A stretch of 54,441 bases of DNA. It comes from Lachnospiraceae bacterium. GTDB taxonomy: Bacteria; Bacillota; Clostridia; Lachnospirales; Lachnospiraceae. The notes beneath the pieces are model-generated. The model was not told the DNA's origin. It did not search any database and worked only from the letters and a program-made list of their open reading frames with translations. This document shows positions 25,777-35,366 of this stretch, piece after piece. The stretch lies in the NCBI GenBank assembly GCA_017463225.1, contig JAFTPO010000052.1:1-54441 (forward strand). Direction: 5' to 3'. The position numbers and the translations under genes are program-made. Positions within the stretch are counted from its first letter, which is position 1. Every line of letters begins with the position of its first letter.

Positions 25777-26793
25777 ATGAGTAAGATAACTATCGCAATT
25801 GATACTTTGGGTGGAGATAATGGAGCAGAACCAATGATTATAGGAATTAAAGATGCTCTATCAAAGCATGATGATGTGAATATAACTGTAACAGGAAATG
25901 AATCAGAGCTTAATTCACTTATTGAAAAATATAATGTACCTAAAGACAGAATTCAGGTTATTCATGCTGATGAGGTTATAACCTGTCATGATGCGCCTGT
26001 TGATGCTATTAGAAGAAAAAAGAATTCATCATTAGTGCTTGCACTTAATTTGGTTAAAGAAGGTAAAGCAGATGCAATAATTTCTGCCGGTAATTCAGGA
26101 GCTATTCTTGCTGGCGGCCAGTTTATAGTAGGACGTGCCAAGGGCGTAAAAAGAACTCCTTTAGCACCATTGCTTCCTCACTCAAAGGGCTCATCTCTTT
26201 TGATTGATTGTGGTGCAAATGTAGATGCAAAGCCGGAGAACCTTGTACAGTTTGCAAAAATGGGTTCTATATATATGGAGAATATTGTAGGTGTTAAGAA
26301 TCCAACTGTTGGAATTATAAATATTGGAGTAGAGGACGAGAAGGGCAATAGCTTAGTAAAGGAAACCATACCACTTTTAAGAGAGTGTAAGGATATTAAT
26401 TTTATCGGTAGTGTGGAATCAAGAGAAATACCAAACGGTGTTGCGGATGTTCTTGTCTGCGAGGCTTTTACAGGAAATGTTATGCTTAAGTTTTATGAGG
26501 GTGTTGGTTCTATGTTCAAGAATGAGATTAAGGGTACCCTTATGACTAATCTTAAGACTAAAATCGGTGCACTGCTTATAAAAAAGGAGCTTAATGCTAA
26601 TCTTCAGCGTTTCTCTGCAAATGATAAGGGTGGAGCCCCACTGCTTGGTCTAAAAGGACTTGTTGTTAAAATTCATGGAAATTCAAAGGATACCGAGGTT
26701 TCCAGCGCCATAACACAGTGTAGAAACTTTGTTATAAATGATGTTAGCGGAAAAATTGTTTCTGCTTTTGAAGGTTCAGATAGCAAGGAGTAG
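25777..26793 (+). CDS. plsX: Phosphate acyltransferase PlsX
   Basis: This peripheral membrane enzyme turns acyl-ACP and phosphate into acyl phosphate, feeding phosphatidic acid synthesis through PlsY. Signatures are IAIDTLGGDNGAEPMI at the N-terminus, ISAGNSGAILAGG and VCEAFTGNVMLKFYEG. The length of 338 residues is normal. Ribosome site GAGGTGA precedes the ATG. It opens an operon plsX-rnc-smc-ftsY. The acpP gene, which often lies between plsX and rnc, is missing; only 5 bases separate them. Confidence 0.96.
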   Translation: MSKITIAIDTLGGDNGAEPMIIGIKDALSKHDDVNITVTGNESELNSLIEKYNVPKDRIQVIHADEVITCHDAPVDAIRRKKNSSLVLALNLVKEGKADAIISAGNSGAILAGGQFIVGRAKGVKRTPLAPLLPHSKGSSLLIDCGANVDAKPENLVQFAKMGSIYMENIVGVKNPTVGIINIGVEDEKGNSLVKETIPLLRECKDINFIGSVESREIPNGVADVLVCEAFTGNVMLKFYEGVGSMFKNEIKGTLMTNLKTKIGALLIKKELNANLQRFSANDKGGAPLLGLKGLVVKIHGNSKDTEVSSAITQCRNFVINDVSGKIVSAFEGSDSKE

Positions 26794-26798
26794 ATATA

Positions 26799-27479
26799 AT
26801 GCCTAATAATTATAATGAATTAGAAAAATTAATAGGCTACAGCTTTAAAGATAAAAGCCATTTGGATATTGCTTTTACTCATAAATCCTATACCAATGAA
26901 AATATGGTAAAAAAGCATCAATCCTATGAGCGTTATGAATTTCTAGGAGATGCAATACTGGAATTTTTGGTAAGTGATTATCTATACAACGAATATCCTA
27001 ATAAACCTGAAGGGGAGCTGACAAAGCTAAGAGCAAGTATTGTATGTGAGTTTACGCTGTCAGGATTGGCCAGAGAGCTAAAGCTGGGACAATATGGATA
27101 TTTTAGTAAAGGTGAAAGAAATACCGGAGGAAACAACAGAGATTCCATATTATGTGATATGTTTGAGTCTCTTCTGGGTGCTATTTACCTAGATGGCGGG
27201 TTAGAATACGCAAAAGCATTTGTTAAGAATTTACTATTAACTGATATTGATTCCAAAAAGCTCTATTACGACTCAAAAACCAGTTTACAGGAGTATGTCC
27301 AAAAGAACGGAAAAATCTTAGAGTATAAGGTAGTTAAGGAAACCGGCCCGGAGCATAACAAAGAGTACACTGTTGAATTGTTAATAGATAACAAGCTTGT
27401 GTCGTCAGGAATAGGACACTCTAAGAAAACAGCTGAGCAAAATGCAGCTTATCAGGCATTAACAGCAATAAATAATTAA
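26799..27479 (+). CDS. rnc: Ribonuclease III
   Basis: This endonuclease cuts double-stranded RNA in rRNA maturation and mRNA decay. The catalytic RNase III domain (about 1-150) has the signature YERYEFLGDAILEFLVSDYLY and a second acidic site in CDMFESLLGAIYLDGG. The double-stranded RNA-binding domain follows (about 155-226, SLQEYVQKNGK...GIGHSKKTAEQNAAYQAL). The length of 226 residues is typical. The ribosome site AAGGAG lies within the end of plsX, so translation is probably coupled. Confidence 0.97.
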   Translation: MPNNYNELEKLIGYSFKDKSHLDIAFTHKSYTNENMVKKHQSYERYEFLGDAILEFLVSDYLYNEYPNKPEGELTKLRASIVCEFTLSGLARELKLGQYGYFSKGERNTGGNNRDSILCDMFESLLGAIYLDGGLEYAKAFVKNLLLTDIDSKKLYYDSKTSLQEYVQKNGKILEYKVVKETGPEHNKEYTVELLIDNKLVSSGIGHSKKTAEQNAAYQALTAINN

Positions 27480-27504
27480 TTTAGTACGAATGGTAAGGTA
27501 AAAT

Positions 27505-30500
27505 ATGTATTTAAAAAGTATAGAGGTAAATGGTTTTAAATCCTTTGCCAATAAGATTAATTTCAAATTTAATAATGGTATAACAGGCATAGTAGGACCA
27601 AATGGCTCAGGAAAGAGTAATGTTGGTGATGCAGTAAGATGGGTATTAGGAGAACAAAGTGCCAAGCAGCTGAGAGGCTCGAAAATGGAGGATGTTATAT
27701 TCTCCGGAACCGAGCTTAGAAAGCCTCAAGGCTCTGCTTATGTTGCCATTACTTTGGATAACAGCGACCACAAGCTTCCTATCGATTTTAACGAAGTTAC
27801 TATAGCTCGTAGAGTATACCGCTCAGGTGAAAGTGAGTATCTTATCAATGGTGTTGTGAGCCGTTTGAAGGATGTAAATAGACTTTTCTTTGATACAGGT
27901 ATTGGAAAAGAAGGATATTCTATCATCGGTCAGGGTCAGATTGAACGTATCTTAAGTGGTAAGCCTGAGGAACGTAGAGAGCTTTTTGATGAGGCTGCAG
28001 GTATAGTAAAATATAAGAAAAACAAAGCTGCTACTGAAAAACAGCTTGAAGCAGAAAGAGATAATCTTTCCAGAGTAACAGATATTTTACGAGAGTTAGA
28101 GAAGCAGGTTGGACCTCTTAAGGAACAGTCAGAAACTGCAAGACGTTATCTTATATTCAAGGATGAATTAAAAAAGCTTGATATTAACGCATTCCTTCTA
28201 GATGTTGATCAGAACAAGGAACAGCTTAAGGATTTTGAGGAAAAGCTTAATATTGTAGAGGATGATGCTACTAGACTTAGAGGCGAATACGATCAGGCTA
28301 AAGAAGAATACGATGAGATTGAAGCAAAGCTTGAAAGCTACAATATAAAAATTGATGAGGCAAAGAATGAGATTCATGAGAAGAAGCTTACAAACCAGAA
28401 ATACGAAGGTGAGATAAATCTTATTAATCAGCAAATTCTTTCCTACAGACAAAACGAAGATAATGTTAATGAGCAGTATACTAAGGTTACTGCAGATTTA
28501 AAGAATTATAACGAGGAATTAAACAAGCTATATCAGGTAAAGTCTGACTTGGACGAAAAACTTGATAATGCTGATGATGTGTTAGATAAAGCAACCACTG
28601 CATATGAAGATTTAAAGCAGACAATAAGTGACAAAGAGGAAGAGATTGAATCATCCAAGAGTGATATTATCGAATTTCTTAACGAAGGTGGTACTTTAAA
28701 GGCTAAGGTTGGAAGATATGATACTATGCTTGAAAGTCTTAATCTTCGCAAAACACAGCTTAATCAGAAATTCCTTGAAACTAAGTCTGATGAAGAAAAG
28801 TTTAGTGAGGAAAAAACTAACTTAGATAAGGGACTTGCTTTAATTGACGAAGAAATTACTGAAAACAATAACCAGCTTACTCAAGTAACATCAGATTTGG
28901 ATGAAAACAATAGAAATACAGCAAAAGCCAATGAAGATATAACCAACTGTAATAATAGAATTATCAGTCTTAAATCAAAAAAGGAGTCTTTGAGAAATCT
29001 AACAGAAAGATATGAAGGCTACGGAAACAGCATTAAACGTGTTATGGAGCAAAAGACTAATAATCCAAAGATAGTTGGTGTAGTTGCTGATATTATAACA
29101 GTTGATAAGAAATATGAGACTGCCATAGAAACAGCCTTAGGCGGAAGTATTCAAAATATTGTAACTGAGGATGATGTAACTGCTAAGAGAATGATAGAAT
29201 TCTTAAAGCAAAACAAATATGGTAGAGCTACATTTCTTCCTATAAATTCTATAGTTGACAGAAGCTATACAAATAATGATGTTACCAAGGAAAATGGAGT
29301 AATTGGTATTGCTTCTAAGCTTGTATCAAGTGATAGTAAGTATCAGACTATTATAAGTCATCTTTTAGGTCGTATTATAGTTGTTGATACAATTGATAAT
29401 GCCATTTCTATATCCAGAAAATACAAGCAGTCACTTAGAATAGTTACACTAGAGGGCGAGTTAATTAACCCAGGTGGAGCTATGACTGGAGGAACCTTCA
29501 AAAATGCATCCAATCTTTTGGGACGCAAGAGAGAGCTGGAAGAAATAGATGAAGAGATTGAAAGCATTAAGCTTAAGCTTGAGGAGTTATCTAAGCTGGT
29601 AGTTTCTTATACTGAGGCAAAGGAACAGCTTAAGAAGAGCAAAGAAGAGCTTTATGACAAGCTCCAGCAGCTTGAAATTAAGAAGAATACATATAAGCTT
29701 AATTTGGAACAGGCGGAGCAAAAGCTTGATGAGATTCAAAGAACATATGCAAGTATTAGTCGTGAGAACAATGATATTGCCTCTCAGATAAGCGATATCG
29801 ATAACAATAAAAAAGAGCTTTATGACAGTAATAAGAAGCAGGAAGAGGCCGTAAAAGACCTTGAAAAGAGAATTGAAGAGCTTGAAAAGGAGCTTGTTAC
29901 TGACAAGAATAATTTAGAAAAGGCACAGGAAAATATAAATGGCCTTAATATTGACTTTAATACAGTCAAACAGCAGTATGATTTCAATATGCAAAACATT
30001 CAAAGAGTTAGAGCTGATGAAAAGAATGCAAAGGAGACTCTTGAGACATTAAAGATTAAGCTTACAGCTGGCAACGAAGAGATAAAGAACCTGTCAGCAA
30101 AGATTGATGAGCTTAAATCTACCTCTGAGGAAAATTTAAGAATTATCTGCATTAAAGAACAAAAATTAGAAGAGCTTAACAACGAGAAAAATCTTCTTAA
30201 TGAGAGTCATAAAGAATTCTTTAAAAAGCGTGAAGAGCTTTCTGAGCAGATAAATGGTTTAGACAAATCTGCATTTAAGCTTAATGCTGCCATAGAAAAG
30301 ATATCAGAAAAAAGTGAGAATCTTACAAATTATATGTGGGAGGAATATGAGCTTACATATAATATGGCGTCCGAGTTTAAAGATACATCTATGACTGATA
30401 TCGCTAACCTTAAGAGAGAGATTTCTGCAGTTAAAGGAAAGATTAAGCAGCTTGGAGATGTCAATGTCAATGCTATAGAGGACTATAAGGCTGTTTCCGA

Positions 30501-31062
30501 AAGATATGAATTCCTTAAGACTCAGCATGATGATATCACCAAGGCTGAAGAAAATCTTATGGGAATTATCGCAGAGCTTGACCGTTCTATGAGAGAACAG
30601 TTTGCAGAGAAATTCAAGGAAATCAGAATAATGTTCTCAAAGGTATTTAAAGAGCTTTTCGGTGGAGGAAAGGCTGATCTTGAGCTTGTAGATGAAGAAG
30701 ACATTCTTGAGACAGGAATTAAGATTAATGCACAACCACCTGGAAAGAAGCTTCAGAATATGATGATGTTATCAGGTGGAGAGAAGAGTTTGACTGCCAT
30801 AGCATTACTTTTTGCTATTCAAAGTCTTAAACCATCACCTTTCTGTCTTTTAGACGAGATTGAGGCAGCATTAGATGACTCTAACGTTAAGCGATTTGCA
30901 AAATATCTTAACAAGCTTACAAAGGATACTCAGTTTATTGTAATTACTCATAGAAAGGGTACTATGGAGGCTGCAGATATTTTGTATGGTATAACTATGC
31001 AGGAGAAGGGAGTTTCTACTCTTGTATCTGTAAATATGATAGAAAATGAGCTTGATGACTAA
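27505..31062 (+). CDS. smc: Chromosome partition protein SMC
   Basis: SMC is the long ATPase arm of bacterial condensin and works with ScpA and ScpB (genes at the window start) to compact and segregate the chromosome. Walker A GPNGSGKSN is at residues 31-39. Two long coiled coils, rich in K, E, L and N, flank a hinge at roughly 515-670 (IVGVVADIITVDKKYETAIETALGG...LIGLEG-like LINPGGAMTGGTFK). The C-terminal head has the signature LSGGEKSLTAIALLFAI and Walker B FCLLDEIEAALDDSN. The length of 1,185 residues is standard. It starts 26 bases after rnc with a modest ribosome site (AAGGTAA) and lies upstream of ftsY, a classic order. Confidence 0.98.
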   Translation: MYLKSIEVNGFKSFANKINFKFNNGITGIVGPNGSGKSNVGDAVRWVLGEQSAKQLRGSKMEDVIFSGTELRKPQGSAYVAITLDNSDHKLPIDFNEVTIARRVYRSGESEYLINGVVSRLKDVNRLFFDTGIGKEGYSIIGQGQIERILSGKPEERRELFDEAAGIVKYKKNKAATEKQLEAERDNLSRVTDILRELEKQVGPLKEQSETARRYLIFKDELKKLDINAFLLDVDQNKEQLKDFEEKLNIVEDDATRLRGEYDQAKEEYDEIEAKLESYNIKIDEAKNEIHEKKLTNQKYEGEINLINQQILSYRQNEDNVNEQYTKVTADLKNYNEELNKLYQVKSDLDEKLDNADDVLDKATTAYEDLKQTISDKEEEIESSKSDIIEFLNEGGTLKAKVGRYDTMLESLNLRKTQLNQKFLETKSDEEKFSEEKTNLDKGLALIDEEITENNNQLTQVTSDLDENNRNTAKANEDITNCNNRIISLKSKKESLRNLTERYEGYGNSIKRVMEQKTNNPKIVGVVADIITVDKKYETAIETALGGSIQNIVTEDDVTAKRMIEFLKQNKYGRATFLPINSIVDRSYTNNDVTKENGVIGIASKLVSSDSKYQTIISHLLGRIIVVDTIDNAISISRKYKQSLRIVTLEGELINPGGAMTGGTFKNASNLLGRKRELEEIDEEIESIKLKLEELSKLVVSYTEAKEQLKKSKEELYDKLQQLEIKKNTYKLNLEQAEQKLDEIQRTYASISRENNDIASQISDIDNNKKELYDSNKKQEEAVKDLEKRIEELEKELVTDKNNLEKAQENINGLNIDFNTVKQQYDFNMQNIQRVRADEKNAKETLETLKIKLTAGNEEIKNLSAKIDELKSTSEENLRIICIKEQKLEELNNEKNLLNESHKEFFKKREELSEQINGLDKSAFKLNAAIEKISEKSENLTNYMWEEYELTYNMASEFKDTSMTDIANLKREISAVKGKIKQLGDVNVNAIEDYKAVSERYEFLKTQHDDITKAEENLMGIIAELDRSMREQFAEKFKEIRIMFSKVFKELFGGGKADLELVDEEDILETGIKINAQPPGKKLQNMMMLSGGEKSLTAIALLFAIQSLKPSPFCLLDEIEAALDDSNVKRFAKYLNKLTKDTQFIVITHRKGTMEAADILYGITMQEKGVSTLVSVNMIENELDD

Positions 31063-31083
31063 ATATAAATAGGAGGACTTGAT

Positions 31084-32121
31084 ATGGGAGAGGATTTTAG
31101 AGAAGAAGCTGTTGGAGAAGTCAAAGAAAAGAAAGGTTTTTTTAAGAGACTTAAGGAAGGCTTATCTAAGACTAGAAATAACATAACAGAAAGCTTCAAT
31201 AATCTATTTAAGGCAAGTGAGCTTGATGATGATTTTTATGATGAGCTTGAAGAAACACTTGTAATGAGTGATATGGGCTTTGAAACTACAGAGAAGATAA
31301 TAGATGATTTAAAGTCTAGAGTTAAGGAGCTTAAAATCAAAGAAGCTGAAGCATGTAGAGACTTGGTTATTAACATTATTAGAGACCAGATGTCTGTTGA
31401 TGATTCTGCCTATGATTTTGAGAAGAAGAAAACCGTAGTTTTTGTTATAGGTGTAAACGGTGTAGGAAAGACAACATCTATAGGAAAGCTTGCTGCACAG
31501 TATAAGGCTCAGGGTAAAAAAGTTCTTATGGCTGCTGCAGATACATTTAGAGCTGCTGCCATTGATCAGCTTAAGACCTGGTCTAACAGAGCAGGAGTTG
31601 ATATTATTGCTCAAAATGAAGGTGCTGATCCATCAGCAGTTGTATACGATGCTGTAGCAGCTGCAAAAGCTAGAAATACTGATATATTATTAGTAGATAC
31701 TGCCGGTAGATTACACAATAAGAAGAATCTTATGGATGAGCTTGCTAAAATGAGAAAGATTATAGATAAGAATTATCCTGAGGCTAATGTTGAATCACTT
31801 ATTGTGTTAGATGGTACGACCGGTCAGAATGCATTAGAGCAGGCTAGACAGTTTAGCTCTGTAACAGAGATAAATGGTATAATTATTACTAAGCTTGATG
31901 GTACTGCAAAGGGCGGTATAGCTATAGCAATTCAGTCTGAATTAAATGTACCTGTAAAGTATATTGGTATTGGCGAAAAGATTGAAGATTTACAAAAGTT
32001 TGATCCAAACAGCTATGTAACAGCGTTATTCTCGGATTTTGATATGAAGTCAGATATTGAAATTATTGTAGATTCAGATATTCAAAAAATTGACGCTGAT
32101 GATGATTTATTTGATATGTAA
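31084..32121 (+). CDS. ftsY: Signal recognition particle receptor FtsY
   Basis: FtsY is the membrane receptor that meets the signal recognition particle (Ffh with its RNA) and delivers ribosomes to the Sec translocon. A short acidic/basic N-terminal region (about 1-30; no long A domain) precedes the helical N domain and the GTPase G domain: GVNGVGKTTSIGKLA, DTFRAAAIDQLK, DTAGRLHNK and TKLDGTAKGG. About 27 residues follow the usual end of the G domain (ALFSDFDM...). The length is 345 residues. GGAGG lies 8 bases before the ATG. Confidence 0.97.
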   Translation: MGEDFREEAVGEVKEKKGFFKRLKEGLSKTRNNITESFNNLFKASELDDDFYDELEETLVMSDMGFETTEKIIDDLKSRVKELKIKEAEACRDLVINIIRDQMSVDDSAYDFEKKKTVVFVIGVNGVGKTTSIGKLAAQYKAQGKKVLMAAADTFRAAAIDQLKTWSNRAGVDIIAQNEGADPSAVVYDAVAAAKARNTDILLVDTAGRLHNKKNLMDELAKMRKIIDKNYPEANVESLIVLDGTTGQNALEQARQFSSVTEINGIIITKLDGTAKGGIAIAIQSELNVPVKYIGIGEKIEDLQKFDPNSYVTALFSDFDMKSDIEIIVDSDIQKIDADDDLFDM

Positions 32122-32146
32122 TATGTTAAATTAAGGAGATTATAAG

Positions 32147-33364
32147 ATGTTAACATTAGAAAAATTTGAAGAAGCTTATAATGTGGTGCAAAAGGTTATC
32201 CATCCAACACCGCTTATAGAAAGTGAGTTTTTTTCTAATCAAACAGGTAATAAGGTATATTTAAAACCTGAAAACATGCAGCTCACAGGAGCATACAAGA
32301 TAAGAGGAGCATATTATAAAATAAGCACATTATCTGATGAAGAGAGAGCAAAGGGGCTTATTACAGCCTCTGCAGGTAATCATGCTCAGGGTGTAGCATA
32401 TGCTGCTAAAGCATACGGTGCTAAGGCTATAATAGTTATGCCTACCTCAACTCCACTTATTAAGGTTAATAGAACTAAAGCCTATGGTGCTGAGGTTGTT
32501 TTGTATGGAGATGTATACGATGAAGCATGTCAGCACGCTTTAAAGCTTGCTGAAGAAGAGGGTTATACTTTTATTCACCCATTTGATGACTTAGATGTTG
32601 CTACAGGACAGAGTACTGTTGCTATGGAAATATTAAAAGAGCTTCCTTTTGTAGATATTATACTTGTACCAATAGGAGGAGGAGGTCTTGCAACAGGTGT
32701 TTCAACCCTTGCCAAAATGCTTAATCCTAATATAAAGGTTATTGGTGTGGAACCTGCAGGGGCAGCTTGTATGAAAGCATCATTCTTAAGTAACGAGGTT
32801 GTTACTCTAGAAAGCGTAGATACAATTGCTGACGGTACTGCTGTAAAAACGCCTGGTTCCAATATTTTCCCATATATTAAGGATAATCTTGATGATATTA
32901 TAACTATAGAGGATTCAGAGCTTATTGTTTCATTCCTTGATATGCTTGAGAATCATAAGATGCTTGTAGAAAATTCGGGCTTACTTTCAGTAGCAGCACT
33001 TAAGCATCTCCCAGCTGAAGGAAAGAAGGTTGTCAGCATTTTAAGTGGTGGTAATATGGATGTTATTACATTCTCATCAGTTGTTCAGCACGGACTTATT
33101 GCCAGAAGCAGAATATTTACAGTATCTGTTCTTCTTCCTGATAAGCCAGGCGAACTTCAGAATGTTGCAGGTGTTATAGCTGCGGAAAATGGTAATATTA
33201 TCAAGCTTGAACATAACCAGTTTGTTACCGTAAACAGGAATTCTGCTGTTGAGCTTGTTATAACCATAGAGGCATATGGACCGGAACACAAGAATCAGAT
33301 ATTACAGGTATTAGCAGATAAGGGGTACAGACCTTTAGAGAAGAAGCAAAAGGCTATTTTTTAA
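32147..33364 (+). CDS. ilvA: Threonine ammonia-lyase (threonine dehydratase) with ACT domain
   Basis: This PLP enzyme deaminates threonine to 2-oxobutanoate, the entry to isoleucine or to catabolism. The PLP lysine is K51 in LTGAYKIRGAYYK; the phosphate-binding glycine loop is PIGGGGLATG and SAGNHAQGVA is the substrate loop. The C-terminal ~80 residues (from about 325, FTVSVLLPDKPGELQNVAGVI) form one ACT domain. This 405-residue form with one short ACT domain occurs in both biosynthetic and catabolic enzymes, so the physiological direction is open. A good ribosome site (AAGGAG) precedes the ATG. The next gene starts 14 bases after its stop. Confidence 0.93.
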   Translation: MLTLEKFEEAYNVVQKVIHPTPLIESEFFSNQTGNKVYLKPENMQLTGAYKIRGAYYKISTLSDEERAKGLITASAGNHAQGVAYAAKAYGAKAIIVMPTSTPLIKVNRTKAYGAEVVLYGDVYDEACQHALKLAEEEGYTFIHPFDDLDVATGQSTVAMEILKELPFVDIILVPIGGGGLATGVSTLAKMLNPNIKVIGVEPAGAACMKASFLSNEVVTLESVDTIADGTAVKTPGSNIFPYIKDNLDDIITIEDSELIVSFLDMLENHKMLVENSGLLSVAALKHLPAEGKKVVSILSGGNMDVITFSSVVQHGLIARSRIFTVSVLLPDKPGELQNVAGVIAAENGNIIKLEHNQFVTVNRNSAVELVITIEAYGPEHKNQILQVLADKGYRPLEKKQKAIF

Positions 33365-33378
33365 TCAAAAAAGAATAT

Positions 33379-34497
33379 ATGAAGGAATATAGAATTGCAG
33401 TTGATTTAGGCACAACAACGGTTGAGGTTGCCATTATTGATGGATTAGGTAATATTATATCAACCGCTAGTTTTAATAATCCCCAAAGCTTATATGGTAG
33501 GGATGTAATTAATAGAATAATGACTGCTACACGTGATAATAAATATATTCTAATTATGAAGAATATGTTTATTGATAAGCTAAAGGAATGCCTAAATGAT
33601 TTAATAAACAAAAACTTTCTTGAATTTAATAGCTTTAAAGCAATGTGTATCTGTGGAAATACTACTATGATTAGCATTCTTTTAGAATATGACTTAAAAG
33701 AATTAGGTGTATTTCCATTTAAACATAAGCTTGATAAATCAATTAAAACAAATTCTTTGAAACTGTTTGGAGATAATTTTCCACTTGATATTAATATATA
33801 TTTATCAGGCTGTTTCTCTGCATTTATAGGTGGAGATTGCTTAGCTGGACTTATGTCCTTGGATGATTATATATTTAAGGACAAACCTAAGTCTATTTTA
33901 TTTATGGACTTAGGAACCAACGGAGAACTAGTACTATATTCTGACAATAAATATTATTGTACATCCACAGCCTGTGGTCCTGCTTTTGAGTCCTGCTGTA
34001 GATCAGGTAATGCTTATGGTAGTAATTTGATTGATGCCATCACACTGGGAATTAAAACAGGTAAAATATCCAGAGAAGGAATATTGAAGGATGATTATCT
34101 TGCAGACGGCATAGAACTTATGGGTATAGAAATCACCGCAGATATTTTAAGAGAAATTCTAGTGGCTAAAGCAGCAATATCTACGGGGATAAAATGTTTA
34201 TTTAACGAGGCACGACTTAATCTAAACAACGTAGATGTTGTATATATCGCAGGAGGCTTTGGATTTCATATGAATACGCTTAATGCAACAACTATTGGTC
34301 TTATTCCAAAGGAATTATCAGGGAAGATTAAGATTGTAGGAAATGCTTCTCTTAAAGGCGCCATTAGTCTTGTAAATTGTCCTTCCAAGCTAGATTTATT
34401 AGATAGCTTTAAAACCAATGACGTTAAGCTTGTTCAGATGGCAAATCTCCCGGACTACCAGGATATTCTTATAGAAAATATGAATTTTAAAGAGTGA
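33379..34497 (+). CDS. RACo-type (DUF4445) ASKHA ATPase, corrinoid-activator-like, without ferredoxin domain
   Basis: The protein matches the C-terminal ATPase part of RACo/RamA reductive activators of corrinoid proteins: phosphate-1 loop AVDLGTTTVEVAIID at residues 7-21, the segment MCICGNTTM, phosphate-2 loop FMDLGTNGELVLYS, the typical STACGPAFESCC and adenosine motif YIAGGFGFHMN. RACo is over 600 residues with an N-terminal 2Fe-2S ferredoxin domain; this protein is 372 and begins directly at the ATPase, so electrons must come from another protein. In the known systems ATP drives reduction of inactive Co(II) cobalamin before methylation. MetH at 12.1 kb lacks its own reactivation domain, which makes it a plausible client (inference). 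Ribosome site is weak. Confidence 0.82.
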   Translation: MKEYRIAVDLGTTTVEVAIIDGLGNIISTASFNNPQSLYGRDVINRIMTATRDNKYILIMKNMFIDKLKECLNDLINKNFLEFNSFKAMCICGNTTMISILLEYDLKELGVFPFKHKLDKSIKTNSLKLFGDNFPLDINIYLSGCFSAFIGGDCLAGLMSLDDYIFKDKPKSILFMDLGTNGELVLYSDNKYYCTSTACGPAFESCCRSGNAYGSNLIDAITLGIKTGKISREGILKDDYLADGIELMGIEITADILREILVAKAAISTGIKCLFNEARLNLNNVDVVYIAGGFGFHMNTLNATTIGLIPKELSGKIKIVGNASLKGAISLVNCPSKLDLLDSFKTNDVKLVQMANLPDYQDILIENMNFKE

Positions 34498-34503
34498 TAG
34501 ATT

Positions 34504-35301
34504 ATGAAACTTATGAGTATAGCCAGCGGAAGTAATGGAAATTGTACTTATGTCGGTTCAGATAGTACAAATATACTAATAGATGTTGGTGTTAGCAAAA
34601 AAAGAATAAAAGAAGGTCTTGAAGGTATTGATGTAGATTTTAAAGATATAAATGGTATATTGATAACACACGAGCATTCAGACCACATTAAATCAATCGG
34701 AGTTATCGCAAGAGCATATAGTATACCTATATATTCTACGTCAGATACCTTAAACGAGATTAGAAACTGCAAATCATTAGGGGATTTTGATGAAGGGTTA
34801 TTAAATCCGGTAAAACCTGACGAAGAATTTGCCATAGGAGATATAGATATTGTTCCCCATAGCATATGGCATGACGCAGTTGACCCGGTTTGTTACAGTC
34901 TTTTTAACAGAGATAAAAAGATTTCTGTGGCTACAGATATAGGTAATTACGATGATTATCTGGTAAATTGTTTAAAAGATTCCGATGCATTATTGATTGA
35001 ATCAAATCATGATTTGCGTATGCTTCAGGTGGGTCCTTATCCTTATGAGCTAAAGCGTCGTGTTATGAGCGACAGAGGACATCTATCAAATGAAGCCAGT
35101 GGAAAACTTATAAAAAGCTTGCTAAATGAACATATTAAGGCAATCTTTTTGGGACATCTAAGCAAGGAAAATAATTATCCTGAACTTGCCTATGAAACAG
35201 TAAAGGTTGAGCTTGGAGATAATCCTTTCACCAACGATGTAAGAGATTTTAATTTACAGGTTGCAAGCAGAGATTGCTGTAGTCAACTTGTGTTAGTTTA
35301 A
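34504..35301 (+). CDS. Metallo-beta-lactamase fold hydrolase, YycJ/WalJ type
   Basis: A 265-residue MBL-fold hydrolase with the metal motif T-H56-E-H58-S-D60-H61. The N-terminal SIASGSNGNCTYVGS is the hallmark of the YycJ (WalJ) group, which in Bacillus and relatives has been linked to DNA-end processing and cell-wall homeostasis. Later metal ligands lie in WHDAVDPV, VATDIGNY and LGHLSKENN. In Bacillus the gene belongs to the walRK operon; here it stands between a corrinoid-activator-like gene and an ACT-domain gene, with no two-component genes nearby. The start follows the previous stop by 6 bases. The exact substrate is not known from the sequence. Confidence 0.88.
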   Translation: MKLMSIASGSNGNCTYVGSDSTNILIDVGVSKKRIKEGLEGIDVDFKDINGILITHEHSDHIKSIGVIARAYSIPIYSTSDTLNEIRNCKSLGDFDEGLLNPVKPDEEFAIGDIDIVPHSIWHDAVDPVCYSLFNRDKKISVATDIGNYDDYLVNCLKDSDALLIESNHDLRMLQVGPYPYELKRRVMSDRGHLSNEASGKLIKSLLNEHIKAIFLGHLSKENNYPELAYETVKVELGDNPFTNDVRDFNLQVASRDCCSQLVLV

Positions 35302-35366
35302 AAATGAAAATAACTCTAATTTATTTAGAGAAAAATATAATATGTGACTTTTAGGAGGAAGAAACC

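Noticed and set aside
35314-35330. Small hairpin CTCTAA/TTAGAG between the YycJ-type gene and the ACT gene as a terminator
   Set aside because: No T-run follows and the stem is 6 bp of mostly A-T pairs.
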